A stretch of DNA of 64,000 bases, taken from positions 1-64,000 of the forward strand of contig NZ_JACGVG010000036.1 of the NCBI RefSeq assembly GCF_014077095.1, written 5' to 3'. The notes below the pieces were generated by a model. It ran no database searches. It saw only the letters and a program-made list of their open reading frames with translations, and was not told the origin of the DNA. How positions within the stretch are numbered: the first letter of the stretch is position 1; every line of letters starts with the position of its first letter. A program made the translations under genes and the position numbers. This DNA is from Colwellia sp. MB02u-6 (lineage in GTDB: Bacteria; Pseudomonadota; Gammaproteobacteria; Enterobacterales; Alteromonadaceae). Below are positions 55,095 to 64,000 of the stretch, piece after piece.

Positions 55095-56735
55095 CTAGTT
55101 TAATTTTTGCCATTTCAGTGTTAATTCGTTAAGCGTTGCCAGGCCTTTACCCGCAAAATTTAGCGTTGAAAGTACAGCGAGAATACCCTCTACTGACACC
55201 CGATGCTCAGGTGTGTCCTGATCTTCTTGCTTAATTTTTATCAATATTTTTAATTGGCTAAACAGTAATTTGACATTATTTGGACTCAGTTGTAATGCTT
55301 GTTGAATGGCCTTTAACGCCGGTAGTAATCGATGCTTATGAAAGTGCTCAACCGCCATGCGGTTAAGTTCTTTGGCAGTAAAGTGTATCTCTTCACGCTG
55401 TTGACTTTCTTGCGCTATATAATGCCTAACCACTTGGCTATTTAACGAATTACCAGCAATTTGATTATTGATGGCTTCAAGTAATTTTATTGCCTCTTCA
55501 CGCATACCTAACTCATGCAATACTTTCACCCGATCTAAATTATCCTCTACTACTTTGCTGGGTATAAGCGACATATGATTTTCAACTAATTTTATCGCTT
55601 TAGCTTGTTCATTACGGACATTGTGTAACCTAGCTTTAACCACTAATAGTGGTTGTTTAAAAAGGCTCACATCTTTGCAGACATGCTCAAATTGTGTGAT
55701 ATAACGATCAGTTTGCCGCAATAATTCATTGGCACTGTCATCTGGAGTTGCACAAGCAAGATCAATACCCGCTCTGATCACATTCAGTAAAAGTTCGGGG
55801 GAGTCATGAATTGAGTTTTTCGCTTGTTGTGCTATGTTGCGCGTCGCTACATATTGTCCTTTATAATCATGAGTTAAGCGGGCTAAATCCCACGACTTTC
55901 TATTACGTTCAATATTTCTTGGTGCCAATGCCATGGCTTTTTTAATTTCTTCATAGGCCTGTTGGTATTGTTCTTGTTCGATGAAATACTGCGCCATCAT
56001 ATCGTGGGCACCAAAACGTGTGTCTGGCTTATCAATCAAGGTGTTTATCATATCGCTAATTTCACCCAAGCGACCTTGCTTTAACAAAGATTTCGCATAG
56101 CCTAAATACACCCACGAGTATTTATAGGTTTTAAATAATCGGCGATAAAAAGCTTCTGCTGTTTCAAACTCGAGCAAGGAAAGATATGACTCACCTTTAA
56201 TGCGGTTAATATTAGGATGATAATGGGCTAACTTTTCATTTTGCAGGTGTCGATCAGCAAAATAAAGTGCTTTGGCGTAGGCTTTTTTGTCTATCGCATT
56301 GTTGATATTAAAAAGTACTTGCTTGACCTTTAATATCGCGATGAAGCGGGTTCTCACTTTTTTTATCGCTAACGGTTTTGTCCAAAAGTCATCGGGTTGC
56401 AACTCGATGATAGAGTTTACTAAAGGTTCATTGGTTTCTGTACTGAGGAATATTAATACCGTAGTTTTAGTTACATGGCCTTTAAATTTCAATTCTTCTA
56501 ATAAGTGAAAACCGTCTTTGTCGCTTTGAATGTTAAAGGCGCAAATAATAATATGAAAATACATTTCATCGCACAACCTAAGACCATAATAAGCATTTTG
56601 TACACAACGCACTTCCTTTATACCAAGCGCGAATAGGGTTGTTTTTAAAACGCTGTGTACGAGCAGGTTATCGTCGATAACTAAAACATTAAGTTGATCA
56701 AGTTGCGCTAAGGTATTTTTTTCAACATCTTGCAT
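55095..56735 (-). CDS. Receiver-TPR protein with a missing phosphoacceptor
   Basis: A 546-residue protein. Residues 15-135 are a response-regulator receiver with the acidic pair Asp21-Asp22 ('LVIDDN') and the conserved Lys in 'DDFWTKPL', but the phosphate-accepting Asp is replaced by Ala66 in 'IIICAFNIQSDKDG' (relatives have CDYN). The remaining 400 residues are TPR-like helical repeats, with no DNA-binding domain. It should work through protein contacts without the usual phosphorylation. It is the last gene of an operon with a DUF1289 gene and a large kinase-like gene that also lacks its phosphate sites. Confidence 0.85.
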   Translation of the reverse strand: MQDVEKNTLAQLDQLNVLVIDDNLLVHSVLKTTLFALGIKEVRCVQNAYYGLRLCDEMYFHIIICAFNIQSDKDGFHLLEELKFKGHVTKTTVLIFLSTETNEPLVNSIIELQPDDFWTKPLAIKKVRTRFIAILKVKQVLFNINNAIDKKAYAKALYFADRHLQNEKLAHYHPNINRIKGESYLSLLEFETAEAFYRRLFKTYKYSWVYLGYAKSLLKQGRLGEISDMINTLIDKPDTRFGAHDMMAQYFIEQEQYQQAYEEIKKAMALAPRNIERNRKSWDLARLTHDYKGQYVATRNIAQQAKNSIHDSPELLLNVIRAGIDLACATPDDSANELLRQTDRYITQFEHVCKDVSLFKQPLLVVKARLHNVRNEQAKAIKLVENHMSLIPSKVVEDNLDRVKVLHELGMREEAIKLLEAINNQIAGNSLNSQVVRHYIAQESQQREEIHFTAKELNRMAVEHFHKHRLLPALKAIQQALQLSPNNVKLLFSQLKILIKIKQEDQDTPEHRVSVEGILAVLSTLNFAGKGLATLNELTLKWQKLN

Positions 56736-56766
56736 GATTTACCTTACTGGCTATGATCTTAGCCTG

Positions 56767-56973
56767 CTACTTTCCATATTGTAGTTGACGTTGTTGGCAC
56801 TGGTTAAGTACCTCTTTTTTTGCCGCGACATCAAGCTGGCGCCATGTCATAATTTCATCAATATTGCGAAAGCAGCCTAAACAAACATCGTCCTCATTTA
56901 GGCCACAATGACTTACACAAGGACTAACAATATCTTTAACTTTGTCTTTTGACTGGTAGTATTGAACACTCAT
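56767..56973 (-). CDS. DUF1289 family small cysteine-rich protein
   Basis: A 68-residue protein with four Cys in the family pattern 'SPCVSHCGLNEDDVCLGCFRNIDEIMTWRQL', probably binding zinc or an iron-sulfur cluster. The function is unknown. It overlaps the large kinase-like gene upstream by 4 bp and is 31 bp from the receiver-TPR gene, so all three are one operon. Confidence 0.9.
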   Translation of the reverse strand: MSVQYYQSKDKVKDIVSPCVSHCGLNEDDVCLGCFRNIDEIMTWRQLDVAAKKEVLNQCQQRQLQYGK

Positions 56974-59900
56974 ATCGCTTCTGCAAATTCAGTTAACTGT
57001 AATAGACATAGTTTGAGGTGATTTAACTGACGTTGCAATGCCTCTTTTTCTAGTACTGAAAAAGAGGCATTTAACGCTTTTGGGCTAAGCAATTGACTTA
57101 ACTGTCGACATTGCGCCAATAAAGGTCTGGCAGCAATAACATTAGCTAAGGTAGTTAACGACTGTAACAGCGCTAAAGCGAGGCGGTAGTCTTGCGCCGC
57201 TAGTGCCGAGCTTAACGCTTGGAGATTGGTGCTAATGTCCACCAAATATTCATCTAACATATAAGCGGCTAACTCAGCAGAGCCTTGATTTTCTGCGTAT
57301 TGGTTTAAATCCAAAGCCTCTGCTGTTGATTTATTTATTTGCTCAAAGCCAAAAGAGAAGTCTAACGACTGCTCAATATCCGCCATATTCAATACTTGCT
57401 CACCAGTCACATTGCTCTTGTCAGGTACAGAATTTGGTATGGCCGTGTACTTATTATCTTGCTTACTTAGCGGTGGGGCTAATATGGCTTGATTTTCACC
57501 CGTGCCTGCAGCTGACTTTAACCAAGGAGATAATTGCTGAATTAATTTTTGAATATCTAATATTGGAGCTAAATAGCCACTATGCCAAGACGTTGGTAAG
57601 TTAAATTTATCGAAAAAATCGTCTGACTTATCCTTATTATCGCTCAAAGCAAACAGGCCACGAACAGAAGTTAATGTATTATTAATAGTACTATTAAAAC
57701 TGGAAAACTCATAAATAGCCACTAAGTAACGCCCTGACTGCCATAAGTTTTCGAGCTGTTCTTGTTGAGAAACCACAGTCACCTGTAAACCAAGCCAATG
57801 CAATATTCTCAGTAAAACTTGGTGTTTACTGGCCATGATCACACCAAGTAAAACTTCAACTTGGCTAGGTATAAAACGATAAGGTGAGAAAATCTCTGGC
57901 TCAACTAATAAGTTAATCTTGTTGTTATTACTTAACAACGCAATAATATTGGTGATTAACTCACCGGAAAACCAAGGTAAGTTACTGGCTGAAAACAACC
58001 CTGCTCGTTGTAATGTAGTACAGTTAACTGGCTGAATAACTAATATTTTAGGTTGTATTTTAGCCGGTAAACTCGCCAAGTGTTGGGTGATCAAATCATA
58101 ATCTGAAAAGTAGACTTCAGGCGATAAAACAATCACATCCAAGCGATACGTCATTAGGTGTTTTATACTCATTTGGCGACGAAATAGTGACAAATCTTGC
58201 ATTGTTTCCACTGTAGCTTTGCTGTGGCCGAGTTGATGACAAATTCTTTCGCGGCTAACTTTGTCAGTAGCAATAACTAAAAGTGCACACTTGGTTAAAT
58301 TTATTTGCTGGTTTTCGCTAGTTTTATTCAACTCTTCAGCAATGGTTAACGAACACTCAAAAGAAAATTTTCCAGCCGATTCTAACAGTTGACTAGCTTT
58401 ATTACTGACATTAAAAACCAACTGCAAATCTCGTAAATAATGCTCAGTAGTATGAGTAAAGTCTGCCGTTATTTCATCATCGAACACTAACTCGTTAATC
58501 ACCTGAGATAGCCTCTGTGCATCAGATGGCTTATTAAGCAAAAAGCTTATCTGTACAGTTTGTTGGCCGCTATTTATGTCAATCACTTGCAAAGCAATAT
58601 CAAGCTCAGCACCCCGCTGCTCCGTCAGTATCTTATGACATATTGTTGCTATCATGGCCTGAAAAAATTCACTTTCAAGTGTCACCGAAGAGGCTAAATT
58701 CTCTGCCATATGCAAATAAATGCAGTTGTTACTTTGCGCTACAGCCAAACTCACATTAGCTAAAACTGTATGCATTTCATTAGCAAGTGTTACCCTAGAT
58801 AAGGTCAAGACAAAGTCGTTTAGACGTAATTGGGCACAGGTTTTTTGTTGTTCACCCCAGCGCGCTAATTGACGTAATTGCTGGTAGGCAAGTTGTTCGT
58901 CACCCTGAGTGATGGACACTAACTGCCTTTGTAGCATTACGCTATTCACTAGCTCTGACGCTTTGTCGCTACGGGTAATAATAGCGAGTTTATCTGCTTG
59001 GTTTTGCTGTTTAAGTTGTTGTTGTAACTGTGCATTACTATCTTTAAGCACTTGATGTTCTTCTGCATTAGCTAAACTGCCACACCACAGGCCACCAATA
59101 TATTCAAGCGTTAAAGCCAGGGCTTTTTCTTGATTGCTCATTAACGAAATTTTTTCAACACTCTGATGTTTTTTGGCGTGTCGCGCAAGAGACAAAATAG
59201 CCCGAACATCTGCCCGACTAAAGCACTGACGCCAATGTTGAATGTTAACGTTAACACCGAATAAGGCTGACAATTGTTGTTGCTTTTCTGACCGCAAAGG
59301 CATTTGCCAAAAAACAACCCCACTATGACGAGACATAAATACTATTTGCGTTTGGTATTCTTGCTGCTGTTGTCTGAAGTCGGCTTCACGATGTAAAGGT
59401 TGAGACAGTTGCTTAATAGCATTAAGCGTTGCTGTGACTTCAAGCCCAGGTATTTTTGCTACCACGTTACCTGTAGTCACAAACTCTTTAACGACAGCGA
59501 CACTTTGTCTACCAAAGTATTTAATTTTTCTTCGTAAACTGAAAAGTAAACTGATAAAAATCAGGCTGAGTAAAAGAAAAACACCGGTAATAAGCCAAGT
59601 GTAATGCTTAGGCTGCACGTCAATATTAGCTTTTACCAACCATGCGAAGAACTGTTGTTTGATAAGCGATGGTTTAATGGGTTGCACGACAATTGTATTA
59701 TCAAGTAAGGGTATTAGCTCAGCTTTCTGTTTTATTAGTTCAGCTTTCAAGTCATCTACCCTGCGTAATTGACCACGCCACTTTGCAAAAGTGTTTTGCT
59801 CACTAAACAGCAGGGTATTAAGCACTGATATTTGTTCAACCAAGCCTTTTTCATTTAAATTTTTATTCATCACATTACTGGCATTTGCCAGCCAACGAAT

Positions 59901-60587
59901 TATATCGCGTTGAATCTCTTGCTGAATATAACTAAATTCGACTAAATCATACTGTAAATCAAGTTGGTTAAACATCACTAAAGTGTCCATGATACCTTGA
60001 TGCAACTCACGATTAATATTTAAGCTATTTACTAAGTTACTTAATGCCTTCGCCCGTACGCTAATTACCTTCTGGGTTAAGTTGTTTTGGCTGATTTGAC
60101 GATATAAGTCATTTTGCTGACTTATTTGCTCGGCGATTAAATGAGATAAACTATCCGTCACTAAGAGCAATTGAATAATAACACTATCTTTAAGTTGAAG
60201 GTTTCGTCGAGTACTTTCAGTTAAGCGCGTGACATTTTCTGCCTGCGTCTTTAAACGCTGAGTTAACTGCGCTAATAACCACTTATTGTTTTGACTTAAC
60301 GCAGAAATTTTTTTTAAGTTTTCACTCAGCATTTGATAGCTTTCATCAAATTTTAGCGCCGACTTACTGTCGAGCAAATCATTGAGTAAGCGATTATTTT
60401 TAATTAACAACAATTGTCGTTGATGCTGCTGTTCAAGGGCCGGCAATTGTTGATATTTAACTAGCGCTAAATCTTGTTCTGATTGAAAGTACAACCAAAA
60501 CCCCAGCAAAAAAAGTAAGGAAAAGCTCAAAGCCAATAAAAAAAATTGGCGACTAAGCTGACGATATAGCGGCAGTGTTGAATCCAT
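56970..60587 (-). CDS. Large hybrid-sensor-kinase-like protein without catalytic residues
   Basis: A 1205-residue inner-membrane protein. Helices at about 14-34 and 328-352 enclose a helical periplasmic sensor. A PAS-like segment (about 410-510) and a coiled coil follow. Where a histidine kinase should have HExR, there is 'ELVNSVMLQRQLVSITQ', without His, and the ATP-binding part has no clear N or G boxes. A receiver-like domain ('CALLVIATDKVSRERICHQLG' to 'YRLDVIVLSPEVY') lacks both the acidic pair and the phosphate Asp. The C-terminus resembles an HPt domain, but the His position is Gln1142 ('LLQSLTTLAN'). I read it as a pseudo-hybrid kinase, perhaps a signalling scaffold. It overlaps the DUF1289 gene by 4 bp. 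Confidence 0.8.
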   Translation of the reverse strand: MDSTLPLYRQLSRQFFLLALSFSLLFLLGFWLYFQSEQDLALVKYQQLPALEQQHQRQLLLIKNNRLLNDLLDSKSALKFDESYQMLSENLKKISALSQNNKWLLAQLTQRLKTQAENVTRLTESTRRNLQLKDSVIIQLLLVTDSLSHLIAEQISQQNDLYRQISQNNLTQKVISVRAKALSNLVNSLNINRELHQGIMDTLVMFNQLDLQYDLVEFSYIQQEIQRDIIRWLANASNVMNKNLNEKGLVEQISVLNTLLFSEQNTFAKWRGQLRRVDDLKAELIKQKAELIPLLDNTIVVQPIKPSLIKQQFFAWLVKANIDVQPKHYTWLITGVFLLLSLIFISLLFSLRRKIKYFGRQSVAVVKEFVTTGNVVAKIPGLEVTATLNAIKQLSQPLHREADFRQQQQEYQTQIVFMSRHSGVVFWQMPLRSEKQQQLSALFGVNVNIQHWRQCFSRADVRAILSLARHAKKHQSVEKISLMSNQEKALALTLEYIGGLWCGSLANAEEHQVLKDSNAQLQQQLKQQNQADKLAIITRSDKASELVNSVMLQRQLVSITQGDEQLAYQQLRQLARWGEQQKTCAQLRLNDFVLTLSRVTLANEMHTVLANVSLAVAQSNNCIYLHMAENLASSVTLESEFFQAMIATICHKILTEQRGAELDIALQVIDINSGQQTVQISFLLNKPSDAQRLSQVINELVFDDEITADFTHTTEHYLRDLQLVFNVSNKASQLLESAGKFSFECSLTIAEELNKTSENQQINLTKCALLVIATDKVSRERICHQLGHSKATVETMQDLSLFRRQMSIKHLMTYRLDVIVLSPEVYFSDYDLITQHLASLPAKIQPKILVIQPVNCTTLQRAGLFSASNLPWFSGELITNIIALLSNNNKINLLVEPEIFSPYRFIPSQVEVLLGVIMASKHQVLLRILHWLGLQVTVVSQQEQLENLWQSGRYLVAIYEFSSFNSTINNTLTSVRGLFALSDNKDKSDDFFDKFNLPTSWHSGYLAPILDIQKLIQQLSPWLKSAAGTGENQAILAPPLSKQDNKYTAIPNSVPDKSNVTGEQVLNMADIEQSLDFSFGFEQINKSTAEALDLNQYAENQGSAELAAYMLDEYLVDISTNLQALSSALAAQDYRLALALLQSLTTLANVIAARPLLAQCRQLSQLLSPKALNASFSVLEKEALQRQLNHLKLCLLQLTEFAEAI

Positions 60588-60952
60588 GCTTGGGTAATAT
60601 CCTAATAAATAAAATACATAATATTTTTATATACTTATATAACTTAGTTACGCCAAGCTCTATGGTGCAACAACTTAGCGTAAATTAGTTATTCCATTAA
60701 TAGTGTATGGCTTTAAGATTAATTAGCAAAGATTAATCATGCCCGCAGAGCATTTTATCTTAACTTACATATACCCGTTCCACTTCAAGCTGCAGTTTCA
60801 ACGTTAAACTAGGGAATAAGATCAGCTGGGATAAATCAGCTGTAACGAGTGAAGGTCAAATAAGCTCCATAGTTTAGCAACAGCGCCCTGAAATAGATCA
60901 GTGATTACTTGGTATTGCCTTATCTACATTCATTTTTTAATATTTGTGATGA
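60588..60952. other. Intergenic region with a dispersed short repeat
   Basis: No gene is seen. At 60766-60798 is tatacccgttccacttcaag followed by ctgcagttt, close to 5769-5799 and 9071-9088. The kinase-like gene's promoter should lie in the AT-rich part near 60600-60650, but I cannot place it. Confidence 0.5.
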
Positions 60953-61450
60953 TTAGCGCTGATTACTTTTTGGTTTTTTACTGATCCATGCCCATGTCAT
61001 TTTACATTCAATTGGCTGTTCGCCTGATTCATCAGTGATGGTAACCGCAATGTTCATATTGCCCTTTTCTTGGCTCAATAACGCAATTTGCTGATCTGAA
61101 ATGGTTGCAATAGCGGTTAAATCTCCCTGCATTCTGCGCTGATAGTTAATCGTCATCGACTTTAATAAAGGCAGACAGCTATCGGGTAAGTTCAAACCAA
61201 AAACGATACCTGTCGCTGATTCAGCTAATAACGCCGCGGCAATAGCGTGCACACCACCAATATGATTTTGTACTCTTTTACAATTTACCATGGACAACTT
61301 AACTTGCTGCTGCTCTATATCGACCAGAGTGACCTTCGACGTGCTGGCGTATTTAACCTGAGAGCAAAATAATTTTGTTAACAAAAATGAATGACTGATT
61401 TTCGGTAACTTTTTAATTTTTTTAACGATCCGACTAAAGCGATTAACCAT
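60953..61450 (-). CDS. DUF4442 hotdog-fold thioesterase-like protein
   Basis: A 165-residue protein with a hotdog fold: 'NHIGGVHAIAAALLAESATGIVFGLNLPD' forms the central helix after the Asn-His, followed by 'KSMTINYQRRMQGDLTAIATI'. This fits DUF4442, related to PaaI-type acyl-CoA thioesterases. The N-terminus is basic and not a typical signal peptide. The substrate is unknown. It is a single gene between the kinase-like operon and orn. Confidence 0.85.
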   Translation of the reverse strand: MVNRFSRIVKKIKKLPKISHSFLLTKLFCSQVKYASTSKVTLVDIEQQQVKLSMVNCKRVQNHIGGVHAIAAALLAESATGIVFGLNLPDSCLPLLKSMTINYQRRMQGDLTAIATISDQQIALLSQEKGNMNIAVTITDESGEQPIECKMTWAWISKKPKSNQR

Positions 61451-61833
61451 AAATATCCTAGATAAATGTTTTGCAAAATGCGTTAATGATTGTCAAGCAA
61501 ACTGGTCAGACCTTCAAGTTTTTTATCTTATTACGCTTTAAAATTTAAATCATAATTTCTTAAAACCATCAGCTAACTGTAAATATAAGTTATTAGCGTA
61601 ATATAAGAAAAATCATTAAGGTGATTAATACTGCGCAGCGATGAATGGCTAACAACAACAACGCACAGGTACTTGAATAACTGTAAACGATAAGCGACAA
61701 ATAGGAGCGCAATTTTGGAGCAAGATTAAGCTCGAAAAATGCCGCGAAGGCCAGAATATATCAATGAACTCTGAGCATAAAAAAGACGCTAATGCGTCTC
61801 ATTATAGGGCTTACTGTGTTTTAAATGCCGCTA
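61451..61833. other. Intergenic region with the orn terminator
   Basis: At 61778-61799 agacgc and gcgtct pair around a 4-base loop, followed on the minus strand by six T: the terminator of orn. The rest (about 330 bp) holds nothing I recognise. Confidence 0.75.
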
Positions 61834-62385
61834 CTACAGCTTAAAAAAATGTTCCTGATAAACTTTCAATTCAGCAATAGATTCAAGAATATCATCCATG
61901 GCTAAATGTGCTCCCGTTTTAACCACTTTACTTAATACTTCTGGCTTCCAACGACGCGCCAACTCTTTTACTGTGCTAACGTCAAGATTACGATAATGAA
62001 AGTAATCTTCAAACTCCGGCATGTATTTATTAATAAAGCGTCTATCTTGCCCAATGCTATTACCACACATAGGCGATTTACCTTGTGTAACGTGTGGCTT
62101 AAAAAATGCCAAGGTTTCCGCACTTGCTTGCGCTAAACTCGTGCTACTTTCTCGACATCTTTGGGTTAAACCTGATTGGCCATGATGCTCGATACACCAG
62201 GGATTCATATTATTTAATATTTCATCACTTTGATGAATAGCAAACACTGGCCCTTGAGCTAAAATATTAAGTTGGCTATCGGTAATGATTGTCGCAATTT
62301 CTAAAATAACGTCAGTACTCGGTTCAAGGCCGGTCATCTCTAAATCTAACCAAATTAAATTGCTATCGTTAGCGTTCATTGTCAT
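61834..62385 (-). CDS. orn: Oligoribonuclease
   Basis: A 183-residue DEDDh exonuclease that degrades very short RNAs, including the pGpG formed when EAL proteins cut cyclic di-GMP. Motifs are '[13 protein letters not shown]' (Asp, Glu), 'LAFFKPHV', '[38 protein letters not shown]' and '[12 protein letters not shown]' with the last His and Asp. It is divergent from rsgA. Confidence 0.97.
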   Translation of the reverse strand: MTMNANDSNLIWLDLEMTGLEPSTDVILEIATIITDSQLNILAQGPVFAIHQSDEILNNMNPWCIEHHGQSGLTQRCRESSTSLAQASAETLAFFKPHVTQGKSPMCGNSIGQDRRFINKYMPEFEDYFHYRNLDVSTVKELARRWKPEVLSKVVKTGAHLAMDDILESIAELKVYQEHFFKL

Positions 62386-62589
62386 TCCTACGTTATTTAC
62401 TGTTGATCAAATTATATATATTAGCAGATAAACTACAGAGAGTGTGCCTGCAAAGGCACGATTACACATGCATTTAAGCGCTACTTGAGTATATAATACG
62501 GCAGAACGTAACACGATTAAATTTATTTATCGGTTACTAACAGAGATTAAAAATACAAATTCTGAGTTAACATAAAAAGAGAATAACTT

Positions 62590-63627
62590 GTGGCTAAAGC
62601 CAAAAAATTAACCAAAGGTCAAACGCGACAGATCAAAGCGAACCAAAGTAAGAAATTACGTAAATCTACTGAAAAAGTACAATGGCAAGATGATGAACTC
62701 GCTGCAATTGAAACCGGTACTATTATTAGTCGTTTTGGCCAACATGCAGATGTGGAGGGCAGCGATGGCGAAATTTTTCGTTGTAATATGCGCCGCAGTA
62801 TTGCTTCCTTGGTTTGTGGTGACAAAGTGCTTTGGCGCAAAGGCAAAGAAACGCAACACAGTATTTCAGGCGTAATTGAAGCAGTTCATGAGCGTAAGTC
62901 TGTACTGAGTCGCCCTGACGTTTACGATGGTGTTAAGCCTATTGCGGCCAATATTAGCCAAATACTGATTGTTTCATCAGTGTTACCAGCCTTTAACGCT
63001 GACATTATTGATCGTTACTTAGTCGCGGCTGAACAAACCGGCATTACCCCAGTTATTTTATTGAATAAAATTGATTTATTCGATGATAGCAATCGTGATG
63101 AAATTGAAAATCAACTGAATATTTACCGAGAAATTGGTTATCAAGTGACTTACATGAGTAATGAAACCGGTGAAGGTATTACTGAGTTAAAGTGTCAACT
63201 TAGCCAGCATACCAGTGTATTTGTCGGTCAGTCTGGTGTCGGTAAGTCAACACTGACTAATACCTTGATGCCTGAATTAGGTGTCGTCACTAAAATTGTC
63301 TCAGAAAATTCAGGGTTGGGTCAGCACACCACAACGGTTGCTCGATTATATCATTTTGAACAAGGTGGCGATCTGATTGACTCACCCGGCATACGAGAAT
63401 TTGGCTTGTGGCATTTATCACCCATACAGGTCAGTAATGGCTTTATCGAATTTAACCCCTACATTGGGACCTGTAAATTTCGTGACTGTAAACACCAAAA
63501 CGATCCCGGCTGTGCGTTAATTGCGGCGAAAGATGAAGGCAAAATCTTCCCAGAGCGCTTAGCCAGTTTCCAAAAAATATTAGCTAGTTTAGGTGATAAT
63601 ACCCTAACCTCACGCTTTAATGATTAA
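62590..63627 (+). CDS. rsgA: Ribosome small subunit-dependent GTPase RsgA
   Basis: A 345-residue circularly permuted GTPase that helps mature the 30S subunit. After a basic N-terminus and an OB fold, motifs come in the order G4 ('LLNKIDLF'), G1 ('GQSGVGKSTLTN'), G3 ('DSPGIREFG'), then a zinc site 'CKFRDCKHQNDPGC'. It starts with GTG (GTGGCTAAAGCC). It is divergent from orn and is followed after 30 bp by psd. Confidence 0.97.
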   Translation: MAKAKKLTKGQTRQIKANQSKKLRKSTEKVQWQDDELAAIETGTIISRFGQHADVEGSDGEIFRCNMRRSIASLVCGDKVLWRKGKETQHSISGVIEAVHERKSVLSRPDVYDGVKPIAANISQILIVSSVLPAFNADIIDRYLVAAEQTGITPVILLNKIDLFDDSNRDEIENQLNIYREIGYQVTYMSNETGEGITELKCQLSQHTSVFVGQSGVGKSTLTNTLMPELGVVTKIVSENSGLGQHTTTVARLYHFEQGGDLIDSPGIREFGLWHLSPIQVSNGFIEFNPYIGTCKFRDCKHQNDPGCALIAAKDEGKIFPERLASFQKILASLGDNTLTSRFND

Positions 63628-63657
63628 GACAGTTAAACTCACAATAAGGAAAAAATA

Positions 63658-64000
63658 GTGCTAGTTAATAAATTGAAAATCGCCCTACAACACCTAATGC
63701 CAAAACATGGAATTTCGCGACTAGTAGGTAAATTTGCCGCTGCAGAGGCTGGCTGGCTTACCACCAAGGCCATTAGTTATTTTATCAAAGCTTATGACAT
63801 TAATATGGCAGAAGCTAAGTTAAAAAACGCCACTGATTTTACCACCTTTAATGACTTTTTCACCCGTGAATTAGCAGAAGGCGCACGCACTATCATCGCA
63901 GACCCAAACACTATTTGTTATCCTGTGGATGGTGCCATTAGTCAACAAGGGCCAATTGTACAAGGTCAACTTATTCAAGCGAAAGGTTTTAACTACAGTT
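63658..64000 (+). CDS. psd: Phosphatidylserine decarboxylase, N-terminal part (cut by window edge)
   Basis: The first 114 codons are present, and the gene runs off the right edge. It starts with GTG, with AAGGA about 9 bases before. The sequence '[19 protein letters not shown]', '[12 protein letters not shown]', '[18 protein letters not shown]' and '[13 protein letters not shown]' is typical of the membrane-bound enzyme that makes phosphatidylethanolamine. The catalytic and self-cleaving LGST region lies outside. The rsgA-psd order is common in this group. Confidence 0.95.
   Translation, partial: MLVNKLKIALQHLMPKHGISRLVGKFAAAEAGWLTTKAISYFIKAYDINMAEAKLKNATDFTTFNDFFTRELAEGARTIIADPNTICYPVDGAISQQGPIVQGQLIQAKGFNYS

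Noticed and set aside
57326-57604. Plus-strand open frame inside the kinase-like gene
   Set aside because: Antisense to a long intact frame and without family features.
62619-62875. Three overlapping frames at the start of rsgA
   Set aside because: They are other-frame shadows of the rsgA coding sequence.

Overview
The window looks like a chromosome segment of a marine gammaproteobacterium of the Alteromonadales, most like Colwellia. The evidence is the AT-rich composition, the conserved block nnr-tsaE-amiB-mutL-miaA-hfq-hflX-hflK-hflC-DUF2065-purA, the metJ/metBL pair, the orn/rsgA/psd end, and many c-di-GMP and LysR genes. This placement comes from gene content and order only. I recognised no rRNA, tRNA, CRISPR array, prophage or intact insertion sequence.

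Layout. 1-747: six tandem copies of a 124-125 bp unit, each holding a minus-strand intrinsic-terminator-like hairpin. 778-3090: a DUF2878 / chalcone-isomerase-like / DUF3833 operon divergent from a DUF3429 gene. 3473-9602: a diguanylate cyclase, a three-gene operon of small proteins, a 13-unit Sel1 protein and a VOC protein. Here a 556 bp segment occurs twice (5376-5931 and 8615-9170), leaving one gene disabled by a stop codon and a relic of the VOC 3' end. 9709-15629: a LysR regulator, then a four-gene operon for making and recycling glucosylglycerate (glycerate kinase, phosphatase, synthase, GH13 phosphorylase). 15689-22601: flavin reductase, DCC protein, SDR, CIA30 protein, HAD phosphatase and a large MHYT-PAS-PAS-GGDEF-EAL protein. 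22720-26039: a quinone/electrophile-type cluster (pirin, glutathionyl-hydroquinone reductase, DoxX, divergent LysR). 26340-28027: a YjbR protein, then feoA with a badly decayed feoB. 28570-33669: secreted protease/FHA-membrane protein pair, trpS, rpe, and a TorF-family porin with a clear sigma-54 promoter and two NtrC-like sites. 33861-38197: the methionine locus with MetJ boxes. 38627-41282: VOC protein, truncated PAS/sigma-54-activator pseudogene, malic enzyme. 41814-54926: purA back to nnr (all minus) and divergent queG. 55095-60587: an operon for a receiver-TPR protein, a DUF1289 protein and a 1205-residue hybrid-kinase-like protein. 61-64 kb: DUF4442 protein, orn, rsgA and the start of psd.

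Most notable. (1) The 55-60.6 kb operon looks like a phosphorelay whose phosphate-accepting residues are all missing: the receiver has Ala at the Asp position, the kinase lacks an H-box and ATP-binding boxes, and its internal receiver-like and HPt-like domains lack Asp and His. (2) The porin promoter has a canonical GG-N10-GC element plus two TGCACC-N5-TGTACA sites 30 bp apart. A weaker, similar arrangement precedes the glucosylglycerate operon, so nitrogen limitation may link the two. (3) The tandem terminator repeat has an A-B-C-C-A-B order of copies. (4) Several genes are caught during decay (feoB, the PAS/sigma-54 activator, the duplicated small gene).
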